NCBI GenBank assembly: GCA_002482845.1 | Contig: DLGT01000005.1 | Coordinates: forward strand, 1-64,000 | DNA: 64,000 nucleotides | Direction of reading: 5' to 3' | Source of the DNA: Saprospiraceae bacterium UBA7687 | Lineage (GTDB): Bacteria > Bacteroidota > Bacteroidia > Chitinophagales > Saprospiraceae | Shown: positions 16,165 through 24,367 of the stretch, one piece after another | How the letters are laid out: each line of letters begins with the position of its first letter | How positions within the stretch are numbered: position 1 is the first letter of the stretch | The notes under the pieces: model-generated | What the model was told of the DNA's origin: nothing | What the model saw: the letters and a program-made list of their open reading frames with translations, nothing else | Databases searched by the model: none | Made by a program: the position numbers and the translations under genes

Positions 16165-17952
16165 TTACACTTCTGTATCCAACTTTAGGCCAAATTTTCT
16201 TGTAAATGAACCTAAATCAGGATTTTTTTCTAGCATGACCATATATCTTTCTCTTTGTGTCATGGCTTGAATAGGTTTGCTTTCTTCAAAATCTGGAAAT
16301 TGAGATCTATCCACTGTTATATTAAAAATTAAGTCATGTGCTCCGAGTTCATCCCTCAATTTGTCTAAAAGATTGACTTCTTGGATGATCATATCCTTAG
16401 ATACTTGGGTAGGTACGATGGCACTTATCGTTTTTTCTTCAAGACTTAATTTAGCCAGATTTAACGCCGACTGTACACTTTTTGAAGGGTTGTGTTCTGA
16501 ATAACTTCGCCATATTTCATTGACTTGGTCGATATTGAGATTCTTTCTCGCTTCTGCTTTTGTAGCTTCTGCTTGTCTTATGCTCTCTCTGATAGCATCT
16601 ATGCCAGACAACTTTTTGAAATCTGGTTTGACCGTAACTTCAGGCGCAAGTGCAGAAACAGGAATGGGTTCAGGCTTAGATTCCACAATTTGATGCTGTG
16701 GTGTTTGTACAATTTGAGGCGTATTTGTACTCACGGATGGCGTGAAAGCAGGATTTGTAATCGATGGTGACTCCACTTTTGGAGTAGAAACAGGCGTTTC
16801 GCTTACGACATCAGTTTTTTTTTCCTGCGTCGTCCCGCTAAAGATATCTACTTCTAATGCTCTATTTAAAAAAGTGAGCTTACTTAATGCTAGTTCTACA
16901 TTCAACCTCTTGTTTTTGGCTCTGATAAGGTCAATATCACATTGGTTCAGAATATTGAGACCTGACAGTAAAAATGAAGATTTAGCTAAGTTTGCTTGAT
17001 GAAAATACCGTTTTTTAAGATCGTCACTCACTTCTAGTATGCTGATAGTAGCAGGAATTTTTGCCACCATCAAATCTCTGAAATGATCAGCAAGTCCTTG
17101 TAAAAAATGTTCTGCATCAAACCCTTGCTTAACTATTTCGTTCAACGTCAGCAATACATCCGATATATCTTCACGCAAAAAAGCATCCGTAATTTTGAAA
17201 TAATATTCATAATCGAGCAAGTTTAGATTAGCCACTACATCTTTATATGTGATGACATTGCCTGTGGAGCTCGATATTTTGTCAAAAATAGAAAGTGCAT
17301 CTCTCATCGCACCATCAGCCTTATTGGCTATAATATGAAGCGCTTCTTCATCTGCTTGGAGACCTTCCTTTTCACATATTTTTTTGAGTTGGGTGACTGC
17401 ATCCGCTATCTGAATTCTCTTGAAATCAAATATCTGACACCTAGACAAAATCGTAGGAAGGACCTTGTGCTTTTCTGTGGTTGCCAAGATAAAAATAGCA
17501 TATGAAGGCGGCTCTTCAAGTGTTTTAAGGAATGCATTAAAGGCCTGAGTCGATAGCATATGTACCTCATCTATGATAAAAACCTTATACTTTCCTTGTT
17601 GAGGTTGGAATCTGACTTGTTCTATAAGCGTCCTGATGTTATCCACACTATTGTTGGATGCAGCATCTAATTCCAATATATTGAAAGATGCATTTTCATT
17701 AAAAGCAGTACATGATCCACAAGTATTACAAGCTTCTACCTTATTGATAGGATGCTCGCAATTTATGATTTTAGCAAGGATACGAGCGCAAGTCGTTTTA
17801 CCTACTCCACGTGGTCCAGTAAATAAAAATGCGTGAGCTAAATGGTCCGTTTGCAGGGCATTTTTTAATGTTTTGGCAACGTGATCTTGGCCAATCACTT
17901 CATCAAAAGTGGTAGGACGGTATTTACGTGCGGATACTACAAACTTGCTCAT
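16165..17952 (-). CDS. dnaX: DNA polymerase III gamma/tau subunit
   Basis: This 595-residue clamp loader ATPase loads the sliding clamp and ties polymerases together. Walker A GPRGVGKT is at residues 46-53, zinc cysteines are C65, C75, C78 and C81, Walker B IIDEVH is at 126-131, and the sensor LSRCQIFDFK is near 171. Domain III ends near 375; a Pro/Val-rich linker and the tau tail follow. A run of nine A residues (plus-strand T run 16815-16823) covers E377-K378-K379. A -1 shift gives Asn then TGA, and a +1 shift gives Leu-Met-Ser then TAA, so slippage would make a gamma-like product of 380-382 residues. A TACTTTTG promoter lies 18 bases before the ATG. Confidence 0.95.
   Translation of the reverse strand: MSKFVVSARKYRPTTFDEVIGQDHVAKTLKNALQTDHLAHAFLFTGPRGVGKTTCARILAKIINCEHPINKVEACNTCGSCTAFNENASFNILELDAASNNSVDNIRTLIEQVRFQPQQGKYKVFIIDEVHMLSTQAFNAFLKTLEEPPSYAIFILATTEKHKVLPTILSRCQIFDFKRIQIADAVTQLKKICEKEGLQADEEALHIIANKADGAMRDALSIFDKISSSTGNVITYKDVVANLNLLDYEYYFKITDAFLREDISDVLLTLNEIVKQGFDAEHFLQGLADHFRDLMVAKIPATISILEVSDDLKKRYFHQANLAKSSFLLSGLNILNQCDIDLIRAKNKRLNVELALSKLTFLNRALEVDIFSGTTQEKKTDVVSETPVSTPKVESPSITNPAFTPSVSTNTPQIVQTPQHQIVESKPEPIPVSALAPEVTVKPDFKKLSGIDAIRESIRQAEATKAEARKNLNIDQVNEIWRSYSEHNPSKSVQSALNLAKLSLEEKTISAIVPTQVSKDMIIQEVNLLDKLRDELGAHDLIFNITVDRSQFPDFEESKPIQAMTQRERYMVMLEKNPDLGSFTRKFGLKLDTEV
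16815..16823 (-). promoter_or_regulatory. A9 slippery site in dnaX, candidate gamma/tau switch
   Basis: On the coding strand the context is CAG GAA AAA AAA ACT GAT. Moving back one base reads AAC TGA; moving forward one reads CTG ATG TCG TAA. The run sits between the ATPase/collar domains and the tau-specific part, the same place where dnaX slippage is known in Thermus (transcriptional, A9) and frameshifting in E. coli (A AAA AAG). Whether it slips here is not shown by the sequence. Confidence 0.55.
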
Positions 17953-17969
17953 ATAGCTCAAATATCTTG

Positions 17970-17977
17970 CAAAAGTA
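17970..17977 (-). promoter_or_regulatory. -7 element TACTTTTG for dnaX
   Basis: TACTTTTG on the minus strand would start transcription near 17965, leaving a leader of only about a dozen bases before the ATG at 17952. This makes the upstream TTG at 17961 an unlikely start. Confidence 0.55.
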
Positions 17978-18176
17978 GAAAATATCTTTGGATTCTGTTA
18001 GACCTAAATGATCTTATCTAAAATAAAAAGGATGTTTATTTTCCAAATTAATAACAATTAAATTATATTTTGCCTTGTCTTTTACACCAAAATCAATAGT
18101 TAAAGCATCTTTACATCAAGTAGTTACAGACCATGTGAGATCTAAGGCCTGATCATCAAGCAATTTTTGACTACCA

Positions 18177-18188
18177 AAGTCGCGACTT
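18177..18188. promoter_or_regulatory. 12-base palindrome upstream of the TonB-like gene
   Basis: AAGTCGCGACTT is perfectly self-complementary and lies 48 bases before the start codon. It could be an operator. The 274-base spacer (17962-18235) otherwise holds nothing I recognise. Confidence 0.3.
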
Positions 18189-18235
18189 GAATATTTGTTA
18201 AAATCATTTTTCCAAAATTTTAAAATATTCAAGAT

Positions 18236-18979
18236 ATGTCATGGAATAACCATCCCGCTTGGGATAAAAACAGACCCGTATTTTTTCAACTTGGTATGGT
18301 AATAGCATTGGCTCTAGCCAATATTGTTATGAATTATGAAGGCACAAAACCTGATTATTCAGAATATGATCTAGAAGATGTTAATCCTGTGTTTTCTGCT
18401 TCTGAAATTAGAACACATCGGATTGCACCAGAGATGATCAAAAAAGAAATTCCTTTAGTAAAAAAAGTTGATCCATTTATCGCAAAGATCATTACTACTA
18501 ATCAACCTATTATTGCGCCTGTAGAAATTCATCAGCCAAAAATAACCGAAAGTTTTGTAGAAAACTCATTGCCTACTACTATAGAAATACCAGAAGTAGT
18601 GCTTGTAAAGACGGAACCAGACAAAATTCACAACATCACTGAAAAGATGCCAACACTAGCTTCATGTGAAGGTTTGACTAGTGAAGCTGAAAGACGTGTT
18701 TGTACGCAAAATGCGATGTTAGAATACATTTACAAACATTTAAAATATCCTGATGTAGCGCGTCAAAATGAAATTGAAGGATCTGTCATCATTTCATTTG
18801 TAGTAGATAAAACAGGAAAATTAAAAGATCTTGAAATCGTCAGAGATATTGGTGCAGGATGTGGCGTAGCTGCATCAAAAGTTATCAAAGGTCTATCAGA
18901 TTGGTCTCCCGGATATCATAATGATCATGCCGTAAATGTCAAATACACCATTCCTATAAGTTTCAAATTGTCGAGATAA
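18236..18979 (+). CDS. TonB-like energy transducer protein
   Basis: This 247-residue protein has a short cytoplasmic start, one N-terminal membrane helix (FFQLGMVIALALANIVMNY, about residues 16-34), a long periplasmic spacer rich in Pro, Lys and Val, and a C-terminal TonB domain (YIYKHLKYPDVARQNEIEGSV to YTIPISFKL, about 160-245) with the conserved YP. It would link the proton-motive force to outer membrane TonB-dependent transporters. ExbB/ExbD genes are not nearby. Two cysteines in TLASCEGLTSEAERRVC are a feature seen in Bacteroidota TonB proteins. The stop overlaps the next small ORF by one base. Confidence 0.85.
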   Translation: MSWNNHPAWDKNRPVFFQLGMVIALALANIVMNYEGTKPDYSEYDLEDVNPVFSASEIRTHRIAPEMIKKEIPLVKKVDPFIAKIITTNQPIIAPVEIHQPKITESFVENSLPTTIEIPEVVLVKTEPDKIHNITEKMPTLASCEGLTSEAERRVCTQNAMLEYIYKHLKYPDVARQNEIEGSVIISFVVDKTGKLKDLEIVRDIGAGCGVAASKVIKGLSDWSPGYHNDHAVNVKYTIPISFKLSR

Positions 18980-19149
18980 TGAGTGATAATCTAAAATCCA
19001 TACTTTTTATTATTGCCTTAATTGTAATATCCAATTGTGGAGCAGGATATATGGCATCAATAAAATCAAAGCAGCGAGAGAACTCAAGACTAATTGAATG
19101 TGCCAAAATGCGTGCATCTTGTGAAGATAGTTTGTCTGAATATGCATGA
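18979..19149 (+). CDS. Small membrane or lipoprotein-like protein, 56 residues
   Basis: The ATG shares its A with the last base of the upstream TAA stop (taATG), a sign of translational coupling. The protein starts MSDNLKSILFIIALIVISNC, a hydrophobic leader ending in a Cys that could be a lipobox with an unusual Asn before it, followed by a charged tail with two more Cys. No family is recognised. A function related to the TonB-like protein is only suggested by the coupling. Confidence 0.5.
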   Translation: MSDNLKSILFIIALIVISNCGAGYMASIKSKQRENSRLIECAKMRASCEDSLSEYA

Positions 19150-19207
19150 AATAAGATTGTAAAATAAAAAAAGATAGTCAATATTGCTCTTTGTTTAATT
19201 TTACGCT

Positions 19208-19215
19208 TATATTTG
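19208..19215 (+). promoter_or_regulatory. -7 element TATATTTG for the tRNA gene
   Basis: TATATTTG fits TAnnTTTG and lies 26 bases before the tRNA; a TTG is found about 21 bases upstream. Confidence 0.55.
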
Positions 19216-19241
19216 CACCCGTTTTGCAAGAAACGCATTTT

Positions 19242-19315
19242 GGCGTGGTAGCTCAGCTGGTTAGAGCGCGCGATTCATAATCGCGAGGTCGGCGGATCAT
19301 GCCCGCCTCACGCTA
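19242..19315 (+). tRNA. tRNA with CAU anticodon (elongator Met or Ile2)
   Basis: The cloverleaf folds cleanly: acceptor GGCGTGG with TCACGCT, D stem GCTC/GAGC, anticodon stem CGCGA/TCGCG around TTCATAA, and T stem GGCGG/CCGCC. CCA is not encoded. The anticodon stem lacks the three G-C pairs of initiator tRNA, and pair 1-72 is G-T, so it is an elongator Met or an Ile tRNA whose C34 is modified to lysidine. The T loop reads ATCATGC in place of the usual TTCRANY, so positions 54 and 58 are swapped to A and T, which is unusual. Confidence 0.9.
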
Positions 19316-19318
19316 CAA

Positions 19319-19352
19319 AAAAGCCCTTCAGTGTATGCTGAGGGGCTTTTCT
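19319..19352 (+). terminator. Intrinsic terminator after the tRNA
   Basis: AAAAGCCCTTCAG (19319-19331) pairs with CTGAGGGGCTTTT (19338-19350) with one G-T pair, loop TGTATG, T tract included. Confidence 0.85.
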
Positions 19353-19461
19353 GTTTTATACCCAATTTTACAAAAACAGTTACACTCTTAAGACAAAAAG
19401 TTACATTTTTTAAACCATAAGCATCACACTGTGTTATCTCGCTCAAAATAATAAAGATATC

Positions 19462-19926
19462 ATGGGAAATTTTAAAGTTGGTGACAGAATACCTTCATTT
19501 AGTTCGGTTATAGAAGATGGAACAACTATCACAGATAAAAGTATAGCTGGTAAAAAGGTCATATTATTTTTTTATCCAAAAGACGATAGTCCTACCTGTA
19601 CAAAAGAAGCATGTAACCTTAGAGATAATTACAAAATATTTCAGAAAAAAGGATTCACCATCTTCGGTATTAGTCCCGATAATGACAAAAAACATAAAAA
19701 ATTTATTGATAAATACGAGTTACCATATTCTTTAATAGCAGATCCTGACAAATCCATTATTAATGCTTTTGGATATTTTGGTAAAAAAATATTTATGGGC
19801 AAAGAAGTAGAAGGTGTGTATAGAACCACTATCGCAATAGATGAAAACGGTATCATCACACACATCATTGACAATGTGGTGTCTGGAGAACATTCTACAC
19901 AACTTTCTGAAGCTCTAGGTTTTTAA
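19462..19926 (+). CDS. bcp: Thioredoxin-dependent thiol peroxidase (Bcp/PrxQ)
   Basis: This 154-residue peroxiredoxin reduces hydroperoxides with electrons from thioredoxin. The peroxidatic Cys lies in PKDDSPTCTKEACNLRD near residue 46, and the second Cys five residues later is the PrxQ-type resolving Cys. FGISPDN and the GVYRTTIAIDENG stretch complete the fold. It starts at an ATG 146 bases after the tRNA. No clear promoter is seen. An inverted repeat AGACTGTA/TACAGTCT (19948-19955 and 19994-20001) follows, between this gene and the leuA promoter. Confidence 0.93.
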   Translation: MGNFKVGDRIPSFSSVIEDGTTITDKSIAGKKVILFFYPKDDSPTCTKEACNLRDNYKIFQKKGFTIFGISPDNDKKHKKFIDKYELPYSLIADPDKSIINAFGYFGKKIFMGKEVEGVYRTTIAIDENGIITHIIDNVVSGEHSTQLSEALGF

Positions 19927-20031
19927 CAGCTACTTATTAGTTCTTTCAGACTGTAAAATATATTAATACAAATCATTGATTATCTGTTAAATATACAGTC
20001 TAAGGTTTACTTGAAGATTGTATCATTTATT

Positions 20032-20039
20032 TACATTTG
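20032..20039 (+). promoter_or_regulatory. -7 element TACATTTG for the leu genes
   Basis: TACATTTG fits the consensus, with TTG 18 bases upstream (20011-20013). The leader would be about 65 bases. A second match, TACTTTTG, lies at 20065-20072. In the leader TTTGTTG (20070-20076) can pair with CAACAAA (about 20092-20098), ending about 10 bases before the leuA ATG. Confidence 0.55.
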
Positions 20040-20108
20040 ACCATTGATTTTATAATCCACAAGGTACTTTTGTTGTTCAGAGTTTATCTCAACAAATTTC
20101 AAAAGTAT

Positions 20109-21272
20109 ATGTCTACAGAAAAAATATTTATATTTGATACGACTTTACGTGATGGTGAACAAGTACCGGGTTGCAAATTACGTAAAGAACAAAAATTGAC
20201 CATCGCTCGTCAGCTTGATGCCTTCGGAGTAGATGTCATTGAAGCTGGCTTCCCCATATCAAGTCCAGGTGATTTCGAAGCTGTAAAAGAAGTAGCAGCA
20301 GTAGTTAAAAATGCCACAGTTTGTGCGTTGTCTAGAGCCGTAGCCAAAGATATTGAAGTAGCTGCTGAAGCTGTCAAATATGCCAAATACCCAAGGATAC
20401 ACACTGGAATAGGTACTTCCGACAGCCACGTAAAATTTAAACTTAATACCACAAGAGAAGACATCATAGAAAGAGCTGTAAGTGCTGTAAAACTCGCTAA
20501 ATCATTTGTAGAAGATGTTGAGTTTTATGCAGAAGATGCAGGCCGAACTGATAATGCTTTTTTAGCCCAAGTGTGTGAAGCCGTCATTAAAGCAGGTGCA
20601 ACTGTCCTTAATATTCCCGACACAACAGGTTATTGTTTACCTCACGAATATGGTGAAAAAATAGCTTATCTGCGAGATAATGTCAATGGTATTCATAAGG
20701 CCATATTATCAACTCATTGTCATAATGATCTCGGTATGGCTACTGCAAATTCAATTGCAGGTATAGAAAATGGCGCTAGACAAGTAGAATGTACCATAAA
20801 TGGCATCGGCGAAAGAGCAGGAAATACTGCACTCGAAGAAGTAGTTATGATTTTAAAGCAAAGATTTGGACATCGTTATCATGCAAATGTCCACACGCCT
20901 ATGTTGAAATCCATGAGTTTGCTTGTTTCTGAGACCATGGGAATGCCTGTTCAGGCTAACAAAGCTATCATCGGTGCTAATGCTTTTGCACATTCTTCTG
21001 GAATTCATCAAGATGGTGTCATAAAACATAGAGAAACCTATGAAATCATCGATCCTGCAGACGTTGGTGTAGACCAATCATCCATAGTTCTTACAGCTCG
21101 TTCAGGTAGAGCAGCACTTGCATACAGATTTAAGGAACTAGGGCACCACCTTACTAAAGATGAGCTAGACATTGCATACAAATATTTTGTAATTCTAGCA
21201 GATCAACAAAAAGAAGTAGTAGATTCAGACCTTGAAGTTTTGTTCCAAGAAAAAGTCTATGCGTTGGCTTAA
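20109..21272 (+). CDS. leuA: 2-isopropylmalate synthase, short form
   Basis: This 387-residue enzyme performs the first committed step of leucine synthesis, joining acetyl-CoA with 2-oxoisovalerate. The TIM barrel shows FDTTLRDGEQVPG at residues 7-19, and the metal ligands are in STHCHNDLGMATANS near 201-215, followed by NGIGERAGN. The protein ends after the barrel and subdomain; the C-terminal LeuA allosteric domain found in 500-residue forms is absent, so feedback inhibition by leucine through that domain cannot occur. The ATG at 20109 fits the family start MSTEKIFIFD. It is first in the leuACDB cluster. The related enzyme homocitrate synthase is an unlikely alternative given the context. 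Confidence 0.93.
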   Translation: MSTEKIFIFDTTLRDGEQVPGCKLRKEQKLTIARQLDAFGVDVIEAGFPISSPGDFEAVKEVAAVVKNATVCALSRAVAKDIEVAAEAVKYAKYPRIHTGIGTSDSHVKFKLNTTREDIIERAVSAVKLAKSFVEDVEFYAEDAGRTDNAFLAQVCEAVIKAGATVLNIPDTTGYCLPHEYGEKIAYLRDNVNGIHKAILSTHCHNDLGMATANSIAGIENGARQVECTINGIGERAGNTALEEVVMILKQRFGHRYHANVHTPMLKSMSLLVSETMGMPVQANKAIIGANAFAHSSGIHQDGVIKHRETYEIIDPADVGVDQSSIVLTARSGRAALAYRFKELGHHLTKDELDIAYKYFVILADQQKEVVDSDLEVLFQEKVYALA

Positions 21273-21314
21273 CAATTGTACCTTTTATTTCAAATCCACA
21301 TTTAAATTTATAAA

Positions 21315-22694
21315 GTGACTTTATTCGAAAAAATATGGAATGCCCATATCGTCCGTGCCATTGATAAAAACAGGGACGTAATATATATAGACAAACATTT
21401 GATTCACGAGGTGACAAGCCCACAAGCATTTGATGGACTAAGATCACGTGGTTTAGGTATTTTTCGCAAGGAAAGAATCTTGGCTACAGCAGATCACAAT
21501 GTACCCACATTGAACCAACATTTACCCATAGAAGAACCTTTAAGTAGGCTTCAAGTAGAAAAATTGACCCAAAACTGTACAGAGTTTGATGTACACCTCT
21601 ATGGTCTTGGTCATGAATATCAAGGAATTGTACACGTCATAGGACCAGAACTTGGCATCACCTTACCAGGAATGACCATAGTTTGTGGAGATAGTCACAC
21701 TAGTACACATGGTGCATTTGGAAATATTGCTTTTGGTATCGGAACGAGTCAAGTAGAGCAAGTCATGGCCACACAATGCTTAATTCTAGAAAGGCCGAAA
21801 ACCATGAGAATAAATGTCAATGGCAAATTAGGAAAAGGTGTTTCTGCTAAAGATATTATTCTATTCATAATCGCAAAATTAACAGCTGCAGGTGGTACTG
21901 GCTACTTCGTAGAATATGCTGGTGAAGCCATCCGATCATTATCCATGGAAGCGCGTATGACTATTTGTAATATGAGTATCGAGATGGGTGCACGTGGTGG
22001 AATGATTGCACCAGATGATGTAACTTTTGAATATATTAAAGGTAGGAAATTTGCTCCAAGTGGTACAAGATGGGAAGAAGCACTTGCCTATTGGAAAACC
22101 TTATATTCAGATGCTGATGCAGTCTTTGATGCTGAATTTAGTTTTGATGCGGCTGATATAGCTCCTATGGTAACTTATGGTACCAATCCTGGTATGGGTA
22201 TGCGTATATCGGACACAATTTCATTAGAAAATAATTCAGAATCTAACATCAAATCTTTGGCGTACATGGGTATGACTGCAGGAGAATCAATGATTGGTAA
22301 AAAAATCCAAAACGTTTTTATCGGTAGTTGTACCAATAGTAGAATAGAAGACCTCCGAGAAGTAGCTGCTTTTGTGACTGGAAAACAAAAAGCTTCCCAT
22401 GTTAAAGTTTATATCGTCCCGGGTTCAAAACAAGTAGAAATTCAAGCAAAAGCAGAAGGACTAGACAGAATATTTGCAGATGCAGGATTCGAACTTCGAG
22501 AGCCAGGATGTAGCGCATGTCTAGGAATGAATGAAGACAAAATCCCTACAGGCGAATATTGCGTCTCCACTTCAAATCGTAACTTTGAAGGACGGCAAGG
22601 ACCTGGTGCAAGAACCATTCTTGCTAGTCCACTAATGGCTGCAGCCGCTGCGATCAATGGAGAAATAGTAGATATTCGCAACTATTTAAATTAA
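21315..22694 (+). CDS. leuC: 3-isopropylmalate dehydratase large subunit
   Basis: This 459-residue iron-sulfur subunit isomerises 2- to 3-isopropylmalate together with LeuD. The [4Fe-4S] ligands are visible in GSCTNSR near residue 337 and in GCSACLG near 398. GDSHTSTHGAFG and the AADHNVPT stretch bind substrate. It starts with GTG at 21315 (VTLFEKIWN), 42 bases after leuA; no ATG is available before the conserved start. Nine bases separate it from leuD. Confidence 0.96.
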   Translation: MTLFEKIWNAHIVRAIDKNRDVIYIDKHLIHEVTSPQAFDGLRSRGLGIFRKERILATADHNVPTLNQHLPIEEPLSRLQVEKLTQNCTEFDVHLYGLGHEYQGIVHVIGPELGITLPGMTIVCGDSHTSTHGAFGNIAFGIGTSQVEQVMATQCLILERPKTMRINVNGKLGKGVSAKDIILFIIAKLTAAGGTGYFVEYAGEAIRSLSMEARMTICNMSIEMGARGGMIAPDDVTFEYIKGRKFAPSGTRWEEALAYWKTLYSDADAVFDAEFSFDAADIAPMVTYGTNPGMGMRISDTISLENNSESNIKSLAYMGMTAGESMIGKKIQNVFIGSCTNSRIEDLREVAAFVTGKQKASHVKVYIVPGSKQVEIQAKAEGLDRIFADAGFELREPGCSACLGMNEDKIPTGEYCVSTSNRNFEGRQGPGARTILASPLMAAAAAINGEIVDIRNYLN

Positions 22695-22703
22695 AAAGTC
22701 AAA

Positions 22704-23294
22704 ATGGAAAAGTTAGATAAAATAATAAGTACGGCTGTGCCCATGCCCATAGAAGACGTGGACACAGATCAGATTATACCAGCAAGATTTCTCAAAGCTG
22801 TCTCAAAAGAAGGTTTTGGCGAAAATCTTTTCAGGGATTGGAGATATACACAAGATGGCAATCAAGTCGCTGACTTTGTTCTAAACAATGACACTTATGG
22901 TGGTAAAATTTTAGTGGCCGGTAGAAATTTTGGTTGTGGTTCTAGTAGAGAACACGCAGCTTGGGCACTTGCAGATTATGGATTTCGTGTAGTTATCAGC
23001 AGCTTTTTTGCGGATATTTTTCGTGGAAATGCACTAAATAATGGTATTCTTCCACTTCAAGTAAGTCAGCAAACCCTTGACGAAATATTCAAGACAATTG
23101 AAAACAATCCTAATGCCCTATTAGAAATTGATGTCGAAAAACAAACTTTACAGATAAATGACAAATCAGTTACTTTTGATATCGACCCGTACAAAAAAGT
23201 CTGTTTGATAAATGGTTATGACGATATTGATTATCTCCTTAGTATTAAAAATGATATCGAGTATTTTGAAAAAAATAGAATATTCTCACTTTAG
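22704..23294 (+). CDS. leuD: 3-isopropylmalate dehydratase small subunit
   Basis: This 196-residue swivel-domain subunit completes isopropylmalate isomerase with LeuC. The conserved start DVDTDQIIPARFLK and the substrate loop GRNFGCGSSREHAAWAL near residues 73-89 are present, and GNALNNGILPL follows. It lies nine bases after leuC and nine before leuB. Confidence 0.96.
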   Translation: MEKLDKIISTAVPMPIEDVDTDQIIPARFLKAVSKEGFGENLFRDWRYTQDGNQVADFVLNNDTYGGKILVAGRNFGCGSSREHAAWALADYGFRVVISSFFADIFRGNALNNGILPLQVSQQTLDEIFKTIENNPNALLEIDVEKQTLQINDKSVTFDIDPYKKVCLINGYDDIDYLLSIKNDIEYFEKNRIFSL

Positions 23295-23303
23295 TAATTA
23301 AAA

Positions 23304-24365
23304 ATGAACCAAAAGAAATTAAATAAAATTACCGTTTTACCTGGTGACGGTATCGGTCCGGAAGTAGTTACCCAAGCGTTAAAAGTATTAAAAGCAATTG
23401 GTAAAAAATACGGACATCAATGGGAAATTAAAGAAGCTTTGATCGGAGCTTGTGCTATAGACACTACAGGTGATCCTTTTCCAGAGGCTTCACTCATTGC
23501 CTGCCAAGATGCAGATGCTATACTTTTAGGTGCCATCGGAGATCCTAAATACGACAATGATCCATCCGCCAAAGTTAGACCAGAACAAGGTTTATTGAGA
23601 ATGAGAAAATCTCTAGGTCTTTACGCAAATATCAGACCCGTCAAGATTTATGAGCAATTAGTTCATCTTTCCGTTTTCAAACCCGAAATCTTAAAAAACG
23701 TAGATTTTGTCATTTATAGAGAACTTACAGGTGGCATTTATTTTGGAGAAAAAGTAAAAGAAGCGACTTATTCTTCTGATTTGTGTCTGTACCACAAATA
23801 CGAAGTAGAAAGAATAACTCATTTAGCATTCCAACAAGCAATGACAAGAAGAAAAAAGCTGACCTTAGTGGACAAAGCTAATGTCCTAGAAACATCAAGA
23901 CTGTGGAGATCTGTGGTTCAAGAAATTAGTACACAATATCCTGAGGTAGCACTTGATTTTTTATTCATAGACAATGCTGCTATGCAAGTGATATTAAATC
24001 CTTCTAGATTTGATGTTGTTTTGTGTGACAATTTATTTGGAGATATCCTATCTGACGAAGCTAGTGTGCTTTCTGGTTCTATGGGTTTACTTCCATCAGC
24101 TTCCAAGGGTGAGACAACTGCTTTATACGAGCCTATTCATGGTTCTTACCCACAAGCAGCGGGGAAAGATATTGCGAATCCACTTGCAACCATATTATCT
24201 GTAGAAATGATGCTAAGAGACTTTGGATATATCCACGAAGCAGACGACATCATTAAAGCTGTAGATAGTTGTATCGCTGAAGGGTATTTGACAGAGGACC
24301 TTAGACCTGAAGTTGCTGTCGGATGTGCTGCTGTTGGCGACAGAGTAGCAAGTAGTATTATCTAA
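23304..24365 (+). CDS. leuB: 3-isopropylmalate dehydrogenase
   Basis: This 353-residue NAD-dependent enzyme oxidises and decarboxylates 3-isopropylmalate to 2-oxoisocaproate, the leucine precursor. LPGDGIGPEV near residue 12, RPEQGLLRMRKSLGLYANIRP near 92-112 (substrate arginines), the FVIYRELTGGIYFG loop, DNLFGDILSDEAS near 239 (metal aspartates) and EPIHGSYPQAAGKDIANP complete the family pattern. It ends the leuACDB block. A structured element begins right after its stop codon. Confidence 0.96.
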   Translation: MNQKKLNKITVLPGDGIGPEVVTQALKVLKAIGKKYGHQWEIKEALIGACAIDTTGDPFPEASLIACQDADAILLGAIGDPKYDNDPSAKVRPEQGLLRMRKSLGLYANIRPVKIYEQLVHLSVFKPEILKNVDFVIYRELTGGIYFGEKVKEATYSSDLCLYHKYEVERITHLAFQQAMTRRKKLTLVDKANVLETSRLWRSVVQEISTQYPEVALDFLFIDNAAMQVILNPSRFDVVLCDNLFGDILSDEASVLSGSMGLLPSASKGETTALYEPIHGSYPQAAGKDIANPLATILSVEMMLRDFGYIHEADDIIKAVDSCIAEGYLTEDLRPEVAVGCAAVGDRVASSII

Positions 24366-24367
24366 GT

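Noticed and set aside
19242..19315. Initiator tRNA
   Set aside because: The anticodon stem has no run of three G-C pairs and the 1-72 pair is G-T rather than the mismatch typical of initiators.
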